Shown here piece after piece: positions 57,035 to 64,000 of a DNA stretch of 64,000 nt. This DNA comes from Gordonia amicalis NBRC 100051 = JCM 11271 (lineage in GTDB: Bacteria > Actinomycetota > Actinomycetes > Mycobacteriales > Mycobacteriaceae). The first letter of the stretch is position 1, and each line of letters begins with the position of its first letter. The stretch is from assembly GCF_000332995.1 (NCBI RefSeq), contig NZ_BANS01000017.1, forward strand, positions 1 through 64,000, given 5' to 3'. The notes below the pieces were generated by a model, which searched no databases, had not been told where the DNA came from, and saw nothing but the letters and a program-made list of their open reading frames with translations. The translations under genes were made by a program, and so were the position numbers.

Positions 57035-57355
57035 GTGACCGAGACCTCGACCTACGCGAACGTGACGCTCGACCCTCGCGCCAACGTCTACTTCGACGGC
57101 AAGTGCGTGAGCCACACGTTCCACCTCTCCGACGGGACCCGCAAGTCGGCCGGCGTCATCCTGCCCGCGACGCTGAACTTCGGTACCGGGGCACCCGAGA
57201 TCATGGAGCTGCACTCCGGCACCTGCCGAGTGCGGCTTGCCGGCAGCGACGACTGGGCCTCCTACGGCGCCGGCGACTCGTTCTCGGTGCCCGGCGATTC
57301 CTCGTTCGACATCGAGGTCACCGAGGCCGTCAGTTACGTCTGCCACTACGGCTGA
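57035..57355 (+). CDS. ppnP: Pyrimidine/purine nucleoside phosphorylase PpnP (DUF1255), 106 aa
   Basis: This is a small cupin-fold phosphorylase that splits nucleosides with phosphate. The family pattern is clear: [20 protein letters not shown] near residue 17, then [20 protein letters not shown], and the C-terminal [13 protein letters not shown] and YVCHYG. The GTG at 57035 is preferred, being eight bases after a TAGGCT -10-like box (57021-57026); GTG 57029 would add two residues. It converges on ppc with 16 bp between the stops. Confidence 0.9.
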   Translation: MTETSTYANVTLDPRANVYFDGKCVSHTFHLSDGTRKSAGVILPATLNFGTGAPEIMELHSGTCRVRLAGSDDWASYGAGDSFSVPGDSSFDIEVTEAVSYVCHYG

Positions 57356-57371
57356 GGACAGCTCCTCGAGG

Positions 57372-60212
57372 CTAACCGCTGTTGCGCAGGGCCGTCGCGA
57401 GACCGTTCATGGTCAGCTGGATGCCGCGACGCACCAACGGGGTGTCCTCCCCCGCGCGGAACCGGCGCAGCAGCTCCACCTGGAGCAGATTGAGCGGCTC
57501 GAGGTACGGGAACCGGTTGTAGACCGAACGTTTGAGGGCCGCGTTGTCGTGCAGCAGATCATCGATGCCGGTGATCTTGGCGCACATGCCGATCGTGCGC
57601 TCGTGCTCGTCGACGATCATGCCGAACACCTTCTCGCGCAGTTCCTCGTCGGGAACGAGCTGTGCGTAGCGATGTGCCAGACCCATGTCGGACTTCGCCA
57701 GCACCTGCGCCATGTTGGACATGACGGTGCGGAAGAACGGCCACTTCTCGTAGTAGCGCTGCAGGGCCTCCAGGCGGGTCGGGTCGTCGGCCACCCACTC
57801 CTCGAACGCGGAACCGGTGCCGTACCAGCCCGGCAGCATCACCCGCGACTGTGTCCACGACAGCACCCATGGGATCGCGCGGAGATCGGTGATCTTCTCG
57901 GTCTGCTTTCGAGACGCCGGACGACTGCCGATGTTGAGGGCACCGATCTCCGACAACGGTGTGGAGGTGGTGAAGTACTCGACGAACCCCGGTGTCTCGT
58001 GCACGAGACGGCTGTAGGCCGCACGTGCCCTGGCGGCGATGTCGTCCATGATCTCGTACGCCGACTCCGATTCGTCGCCGAGACCTTCGACGTCGAGCAG
58101 CGACGATTCGATGGTCGCGGCCAGCAGTGTCTCCAGGTTGCGGCGGGCGGTCACCGGCTCGGCGTACTTGGCGGCGATGATCTCGCCCTGCTCGGTGATG
58201 CGCAGCGACCCCTGCACCGCGCCGGGCGGCTGAGCGAGGATGGCGTCGTAGCTGGGGCCGCCGCCGCGGCCGACGGTTCCACCGCGACCGTGAAAGAGCC
58301 GCAACCGGATTCCCGACCGGGACGCCGCCTCCACGAGGTCGAGCTCGGCGCGGTACAGCGCCCAGTTGGCGGCCATGTAGCCGCCGTCCTTGTTGGAGTC
58401 GGAGTATCCGAGCATGATCTCCTGCATGCCGTTCTGGTACTCCACGAGCGCCCGGTAGAAGGGCACCTCGAGAACGGCGAGCAGGGTCGCAGCGCCCTGC
58501 TGCAGATCCTCGATCGTCTCGAACAGCGGTACGACCCGCACCGTCGAGCGCGGGTCGTTCTCGCCGGCGGCGCCGGGGTCGTAGAGGCCGGCCTCCTTGA
58601 GCAGGATGAGCGCTTCGAGCATGTCGCTCACCGAGGTGCACATGCTGATGATGTAGTTGGGCACCGCTTCCGGACCGAACGTCGCGACCGCCTTCGCGGC
58701 CGCCCGCACGATCCCGAGCTCCTTGGTCGCCAGCTCGCTCAGTTCCGCATCGGGACTGGTGAGGGGGCGGCGCCGCTGCAGTTCGGCGGACAGGATCTCG
58801 ACGCGTTCCGCCTCGTCGAGCGAGGCGTAGTCGCCGTGCACGCCCGCCCAGGCGAGGAGCTCGGCGACCACTTCCTCGTGCATGTCGGAGTTCTGCCGCA
58901 TGTCGAGCCCGGACAGGTGGAAGCCGAACGTGCGCACCGACTCCCGGAGCGCCAGGAGCCGGTCGTCGGCGATGGACGCGTCGTTGTTGGCCCGCAGGGC
59001 CGCGTCGATGACGTCGAGGTCGACGAGCAACTCGGCGGCGTCGGAGTAGGGCGGTTTACCGTCGACGAGGAACAGATCGCTCGACGAGAGGAAGTCCTCG
59101 TCGAACATCTGGTCGGCGGTCGCCGCGAGGCGGGATCGGATGTGCCGCAACGCGAGCCGAAACGGCTCGTCGGCACCGGGGTCCTCGGCGTCGGCACCGG
59201 CGAGTTCGAGCAGCGGTTCGGTTCCGGTGATCAGCCGCGCCGACATGCTCAGTTCCTGGGCGAGGTTCTCGAGTTCGGCCAGGTGGTGTCCCACCGCGGT
59301 CTCGGCGGCCAGCGTGGCCGCCAGGGTGACCACCTCGGCGGTCACGAACGGGTTCCCGTCGCGGTCGCCGCCGATCCAGGACCCCATGCGGATCATCGGC
59401 TCGTCGGCGAGACCCGCGCCGGGGTAGGCCGACCGCAGGGCGGCGCGCACGGAGGTGTTGATGGCCGGCACCACGTCGAAGAACGAGGCGTCGTAATAGC
59501 TCAGCCCCGAACGGATCTCGTCCTGGATGGTGAGTCGTTCGAGGCGGATGAGCGCGGTCTGCCACAGCGTGAGGATCTGACGCCGGATCGCCTCGGTGAC
59601 CTCGGCGTCCTCGTCGGGGGTCAGTTCGGTACGGCCGCGGAAGCGCATCAGCTCGGTGATCCGGTGCTGCGCCTCGAACACCGTGCGGCGCCGGGTCTCG
59701 GTGGGATGGGCGGTGATGACCGGCACGACGTTGGCGTCGGCGAGTGCCTTGCCGACCTCCTCGTCGCCGAGTCCGGCGTCGGCGAGCTGCCGGTAGGTCG
59801 CGGCCAGGCTGGACTTCTGCGGCGGGTCACCGGCTCGCACGTGGATGGCACGGCGACGTTCGCGGTGGATGTCCTCGGCCAGGTTGGCCAACAACGCGAA
59901 GTGACTGAAGGCGCGGATGACCGGAACCGCGGTGGACACGTCGAGGTCGGTGAACATCTCCGCGAGTTCGTTGCGGTCGATCTCGTTGCGGCGCACACCG
60001 AAAGCGGCCACACGAGCTGATTCGACGAGATCGAAGACGTCGGTGCCGGAATGTTCGGCGACGACCTCGCCGAGGATGCCGCCGAGCAGACGGATGTCCT
60101 CACGCAAGGGTTCGGTGAGTGCACGGCCCTCGTCGTCGACGACGATGTGGTCGACGATCGACATGGACGGACGAGATGCCGGGGCTCCCCGGGAGGGGGC
60201 GGTTTCACTCAT
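57372..60212 (-). CDS. ppc: Phosphoenolpyruvate carboxylase, 946 aa
   Basis: This anaplerotic enzyme carboxylates PEP to oxaloacetate. The catalytic His is in [13 protein letters not shown] near residue 160. Other conserved segments are [15 protein letters not shown] near 275, [17 protein letters not shown] near 610 and [19 protein letters not shown] near 650. The protein ends with the family's LRNSG, where Asn-x-Gly is the invariant C-terminus. The ATG at 60212 gives MSETAPSRG; the upstream in-frame stretch is not conserved-looking. A TACTTG lies five bases before it, so a leaderless start is possible. Confidence 0.96.
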   Translation of the reverse strand: MSETAPSRGAPASRPSMSIVDHIVVDDEGRALTEPLREDIRLLGGILGEVVAEHSGTDVFDLVESARVAAFGVRRNEIDRNELAEMFTDLDVSTAVPVIRAFSHFALLANLAEDIHRERRRAIHVRAGDPPQKSSLAATYRQLADAGLGDEEVGKALADANVVPVITAHPTETRRRTVFEAQHRITELMRFRGRTELTPDEDAEVTEAIRRQILTLWQTALIRLERLTIQDEIRSGLSYYDASFFDVVPAINTSVRAALRSAYPGAGLADEPMIRMGSWIGGDRDGNPFVTAEVVTLAATLAAETAVGHHLAELENLAQELSMSARLITGTEPLLELAGADAEDPGADEPFRLALRHIRSRLAATADQMFDEDFLSSSDLFLVDGKPPYSDAAELLVDLDVIDAALRANNDASIADDRLLALRESVRTFGFHLSGLDMRQNSDMHEEVVAELLAWAGVHGDYASLDEAERVEILSAELQRRRPLTSPDAELSELATKELGIVRAAAKAVATFGPEAVPNYIISMCTSVSDMLEALILLKEAGLYDPGAAGENDPRSTVRVVPLFETIEDLQQGAATLLAVLEVPFYRALVEYQNGMQEIMLGYSDSNKDGGYMAANWALYRAELDLVEAASRSGIRLRLFHGRGGTVGRGGGPSYDAILAQPPGAVQGSLRITEQGEIIAAKYAEPVTARRNLETLLAATIESSLLDVEGLGDESESAYEIMDDIAARARAAYSRLVHETPGFVEYFTTSTPLSEIGALNIGSRPASRKQTEKITDLRAIPWVLSWTQSRVMLPGWYGTGSAFEEWVADDPTRLEALQRYYEKWPFFRTVMSNMAQVLAKSDMGLAHRYAQLVPDEELREKVFGMIVDEHERTIGMCAKITGIDDLLHDNAALKRSVYNRFPYLEPLNLLQVELLRRFRAGEDTPLVRRGIQLTMNGLATALRNSG

Positions 60213-60261
60213 GCGACCAAGTATCCCGAGATCGGGGCCATCCGGCATCCCGGAGAAAGCA

Positions 60262-60290
60262 TCGGGCGACGCGTTTCACGCGTCGCCCGA
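60262..60290 (-). terminator. Perfect 12-bp hairpin after secG
   Basis: TCGGGCGACGCG (60262-60273) and its exact complement (60279-60290) flank a 5-nt loop, 20 bp after the secG stop codon. Only a short T-rich stretch follows. It separates the gap-pgk-tpiA-secG unit from ppc. Confidence 0.75.
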
Positions 60291-60310
60291 GGTCCGAAGC
60301 AGAAACCAGC

Positions 60311-60550
60311 TCAGGAGAGTTTGATGTCGACGCCCACGCCGACGATGAAGATCACCCAGATGAGGCCGACGAAGATGGTCAGCCGGTCGAGGTTGCGTTC
60401 GACGACGCTCGAACCCGACAGGCTGGACTGGACACCGCCGCCGAACAGCGACGACAGACCGCCACCCTTGCCGCGGTGCAGCAGGACGAGCACGATCAGC
60501 AGCACGCTGGTCACGATCAATCCGATGTCGAGTGCACCTTGCACAGTCAC
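60311..60550 (-). CDS. secG: Preprotein translocase subunit SecG, 79 aa
   Basis: This small subunit of the SecYEG channel has two membrane helices (about residues 6-24 and 55-74) separated by the conserved loop HRGKGGGLSSLFGGGVQ. The GTG at 60550 gives the family N-terminus (VTVQGALDIGLIV). Longer forms add a non-hydrophobic tail that SecG proteins lack. It lies 104 bp downstream of tpiA, in the same direction, and is followed by a strong hairpin. The gap-pgk-tpi-secG order is common in Gram-positive bacteria. Confidence 0.93.
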   Translation of the reverse strand: MTVQGALDIGLIVTSVLLIVLVLLHRGKGGGLSSLFGGGVQSSLSGSSVVERNLDRLTIFVGLIWVIFIVGVGVDIKLS

Positions 60551-60654
60551 GAGTCGAAACGCCCTTCCGTAAACACCTGGAGATACAGCTGTAGCAGGTG
60601 GTGCCGACGTGAGCCGACACCAACCTGCCACAGTGTACGCGTGGGTGTGACCCG

Positions 60655-61443
60655 TCAGGGCAAGGGGCCACCCGCGGCGATCGCCGACAGTGTCGCGAAC
60701 TCGTCCGACTTCAGCGACGCGCCACCGACGAGAGCCCCGTCGACGTCGGTCTGGCCGACGATGTCGCCGACGTTCTTGGCGTTCACCGAGCCGCCGTAGA
60801 GGATGCGGACCGAGGCCGCGGTCTGCTCGTCGGCGATCTCCGCGAGGGTCTCGCGGATCGCCTTGCAGACCTCCTGGGCGTCGGCGGCGCCGGCCACCCG
60901 GCCGGTGCCGATGGCCCAGACCGGCTCGTAGGCGATGACGGTCTTGGCGATCTCGGCGGCCGACAGGCCGGCGAGGGAGCCCTTGAGCTGTGCCACGTTG
61001 TACGCGACGTGCTCACCCGCCTCGCGGATCTCGAGCCCCTCGCCGATGCAGACGATCGGGGTGAGATCGTGCTTGAGCGCGGCCTTGGTCTTGGCCAGCA
61101 CGATCTCGTCGGTCTCACCGTGCAGGGTCCGACGCTCCGAGTGGCCGACGACGACGAACGTGCAGCCGAGCTTCGCGAGGAAGGCACCGCTGATCTCGCC
61201 GGTGTAGGCACCCGAGTCGTGCTGCGACAGGTCCTGCGCACCGTAGGTGAGCAGGAGCTTGTCGCCGTCGACGACGGTCTGCACGCTGCGGATGTCGGTG
61301 AACGGCGGGATCACCGTCACGTCGACCTTGTCGAAGTACTTCGCGGGCAACGCGAAGGCGATCTTCTGAACCAGCGCGATGGCCTCGAGGTGGTTGAGGT
61401 TCATCTTCCAGTTGCCCGCGATGAGCGGTTTACGAGTTGCCAT
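60655..61443 (-). CDS. tpiA: Triosephosphate isomerase, 262 aa
   Basis: This glycolytic TIM-barrel enzyme interconverts glyceraldehyde 3-phosphate and dihydroxyacetone phosphate. NWKMN at residues 11-15 holds the catalytic Lys. VVGHSERR near 100 holds the His, [11 protein letters not shown] near 170 the Glu, and YGGSVNAKN near 218 is the phosphate loop. The ATG lies three bases after the pgk stop, with the ribosome-binding site inside the pgk 3' end. Confidence 0.97.
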   Translation of the reverse strand: MATRKPLIAGNWKMNLNHLEAIALVQKIAFALPAKYFDKVDVTVIPPFTDIRSVQTVVDGDKLLLTYGAQDLSQHDSGAYTGEISGAFLAKLGCTFVVVGHSERRTLHGETDEIVLAKTKAALKHDLTPIVCIGEGLEIREAGEHVAYNVAQLKGSLAGLSAAEIAKTVIAYEPVWAIGTGRVAGAADAQEVCKAIRETLAEIADEQTAASVRILYGGSVNAKNVGDIVGQTDVDGALVGGASLKSDEFATLSAIAAGGPLP

Positions 61444-61446
61444 GGT

Positions 61447-62658
61447 TCAGCTCTCCAGCACCTTCAGTCCGGGGAGTTCCTTGCCCTCGAGGTACTCCAG
61501 CGATGCGCCACCTCCGGTGGAGATGTGCGAGAAGTCGGAGTCGGGCAGACCCAGGGTCCGCACCGCGGCGGCCGAGTCGCCGCCACCGACCACGGTGAAC
61601 GCGCCGTTGCCGGTCGCACCGGCGATGGCCTCCGCGACCCCGCGGGTGCCGGCCGAGAACTTCTCGAACTCGAACACACCGGACGGACCGTTCCAGAAGA
61701 CGGTCTGGGCACCCGAGAGGACCGCGGCGAATCGCTTCACCGACTCCGGTCCGATGTCGAGACCCATCCAGCCGTCGGGGATGGCGTCGGCGGCCACCGT
61801 CTGCGCCTGGGCGTCGGCGGCGAACTTGTCGGCCACCACCACGTCGACGGGCAGGTGGATGACATCGCCGAAACGCTCGAGCAGGCTCTTGCAGACGTCG
61901 ATCTGGTCCTCCTGCAGCAGCGAGGTACCCACCGGATGGCCCTGTGCGGCCAGGAAGGTGAACGCCATGCCGCCGCCGATGACCAGCGTGTCGACCTTGG
62001 GAGCCAACGCCTCGATCACCCCGAGCTTGTCGGAGACCTTCGAGCCGCCGAGGACGACCGCGTAGGGGCGGGTCACCTCGTCGGTGAGCTTCGACAGGAC
62101 CTCGACCTCGGCCGCCACCAGCTCTCCCGCGTAGTGCGGGAGGAGCTTGGCGACGTCGTAGACCGAGGCCTGCTTGCGGTGGACCACTCCGAAGCCGTCC
62201 GACACGAACGCGCCGTCCTCGCCGACCAGTTCGACGAGGGCCTCGGCGAGCTTCTCGCGTTCGGCGTCGTCCTTGGAGGTCTCCCGCGGATCGAAGCGGA
62301 TGTTCTCCAGGAGCAGGACGTCGCCGTCGGTGAGACCCTCCGCGCGGGCGAGCGCGTCGGTTCCGACCACGTCACCGGCGAGCTGCACGTTGCGGCCGAG
62401 TTCCTCGCCGAGGCGCGCCGCGACGGGCGCGAGCGAGAACTTCGGGTCGGGCTCGCCCTTCGGACGACCCAGGTGCGCGGTGATGATCACCTTGGCACCG
62501 GCGTCGATGAGCGCGTTGAGGGTGGGCAGGGAGGCGAGGATGCGGCCGGGATCGGTGATCGTCGACCCGTCGAGCGGGACGTTGAAATCCGAGCGGACCA
62601 GCACTCCCCGACCCGAAACACCCTCTTCCAGAAGGTTCTTCAGAGTGGGAACACCCAT
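61447..62658 (-). CDS. pgk: Phosphoglycerate kinase, 403 aa
   Basis: This kinase makes ATP from 1,3-bisphosphoglycerate. The substrate signature [13 protein letters not shown] lies at about residues 19-31. [20 protein letters not shown] near 59, [14 protein letters not shown] near 205 and the C-terminal nucleotide loop [12 protein letters not shown] are intact. The ATG at 62658 gives the normal N-terminus [10 protein letters not shown]. It lies between gap (38 bp) and tpiA (3 bp). Confidence 0.97.
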   Translation of the reverse strand: MGVPTLKNLLEEGVSGRGVLVRSDFNVPLDGSTITDPGRILASLPTLNALIDAGAKVIITAHLGRPKGEPDPKFSLAPVAARLGEELGRNVQLAGDVVGTDALARAEGLTDGDVLLLENIRFDPRETSKDDAEREKLAEALVELVGEDGAFVSDGFGVVHRKQASVYDVAKLLPHYAGELVAAEVEVLSKLTDEVTRPYAVVLGGSKVSDKLGVIEALAPKVDTLVIGGGMAFTFLAAQGHPVGTSLLQEDQIDVCKSLLERFGDVIHLPVDVVVADKFAADAQAQTVAADAIPDGWMGLDIGPESVKRFAAVLSGAQTVFWNGPSGVFEFEKFSAGTRGVAEAIAGATGNGAFTVVGGGDSAAAVRTLGLPDSDFSHISTGGGASLEYLEGKELPGLKVLES

Positions 62659-62696
62659 GAGGCGTTGACTCCTCTTTCCGTTGTACGACGAGTGGA

Positions 62697-63737
<1,041 letters not shown>

Positions 63738-63894
63738 TCATGGTCAGGCCTGTGGGTCAAGCCCTGCTGGCCGCGCCGTGAGCGGTCACCGATGGCACAC
63801 GAGTGATCCCCGGTCCGCACACGTCGACCTCAGCCTAGTAGGAGGGGTTCGGTCCGGCACACCGCAGGTCCGTCTGTCGGCTTTCCCGCTCCGC

Positions 63895-64000
63895 TCAGGC
63901 TTCGTCGAGGAGCTCCGAGGTGACCGCCGCCTCGGTATCCGGGATGCCGTCCTGGCGCGCCTTCTTGTCGGCCATCGACAGCAGACGGCGGATGCGCCCG
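63895..64000 (-). CDS. whiA: WhiA-like protein, 3' end only (partial)
   Basis: The last 34 codons of a gene that enters the window from the right. They read [20 protein letters not shown] followed by [14 protein letters not shown] and a TGA at 63895-63897. This resembles the C-terminal helix-turn-helix end of the sporulation/cell-division regulator WhiA, whose gene commonly precedes gap in actinobacteria. The remaining protein is outside the window, so the call rests on a short match and on position. Confidence 0.7.
   Translation of the reverse strand, partial: GRIRRLLSMADKKARQDGIPDTEAAVTSELLDEA

Noticed and set aside
57237..60020. 927-codon open frame antisense to ppc
   Set aside because: It is the same kind of shadow, and the opposite strand encodes a full-length, motif-complete PEP carboxylase.

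Overview
The window is 64 kb of high-GC chromosomal DNA from an actinobacterium of the order Mycobacteriales, most likely Gordonia or a close relative. The mycolic-acid genes fabG/mabA and inhA sit next to the actinobacterial ferrochelatase, and mptB (lipoarabinomannan mannosyltransferase), ripA, the F420-type oxidoreductases, the acn-acnR pair and the SUF operon led by sufR are all typical of that group. As I recall the Mycobacterium tuberculosis map, the gene order largely follows its gap-to-mutAB interval in reverse. No tRNA, rRNA, insertion sequence, prophage or CRISPR array was seen. Almost all of the window is core genome.

Layout. 141-2191: a nucleoside hydrolase and a luciferase-like oxidoreductase. 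2211-7425 (minus): meaB-mutB-mutA for methylmalonyl-CoA isomerisation. 7591-13189: a DedA/TVP38 membrane protein, a SatD-like regulator coupled to a membrane protein, an SPFH/NfeD pair, a DUF3097 protein and an actinobacterial hypothetical. 13159-14304: a small AT-richer accessory patch with a 35-codon peptide gene and a frameshifted acyltransferase-like gene. 14305-22916 (minus): ferrochelatase, inhA, fabG, two Bat-like proteins, a MoxR ATPase, a RipA-type peptidoglycan hydrolase and a membrane protein. 23213-26595: aconitase and its regulator. 26596-35887: a more variable stretch with a broken cholesterol oxidase, an acyl-CoA ligase, an ABC-F ATPase, an SDR, a lycopene cyclase, a deazaflavin-dependent nitroreductase-like protein and a deleted ECF sigma factor. 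35957-42838 (minus): sufR-B-D-C-S-U-T plus a DUF1992 gene. 42987-50268: mptB, an ABC exporter and the haem A genes ctaA and ctaB with a quinone oxidoreductase. 50491-57355: tkt-tal-zwf-opcA-pgl (pentose phosphate pathway) and ppnP. 57372-63716 (minus): ppc, secG, tpiA, pgk, gap. The window ends in the 3' end of whiA.

The genes form coherent modules: propionyl-CoA entry to the TCA cycle (mutAB/meaB) with aconitase; Fe-S cluster assembly under SufR; haem A synthesis; and the pentose phosphate pathway facing the lower glycolytic genes.

Regulatory signals stand out. There is a textbook AcnR box at the acn promoter, a SufR-type site at sufR, paired ATCAAG-N8-CTTGAT operators at the satD-like gene, long palindromes before the cholesterol oxidase and the acyl-CoA ligase, and about ten promoters whose -10 box lies 6-8 nt before the start codon, which predicts leaderless mRNAs. 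The best candidates for something undescribed are the 35-aa double-glycine-type peptide with its neighbouring acyltransferase-like gene, and the satD-like/membrane-protein module. Three genes carry single-base frameshifts, and one of these also has a larger internal deletion; these could be real decay or sequence error.
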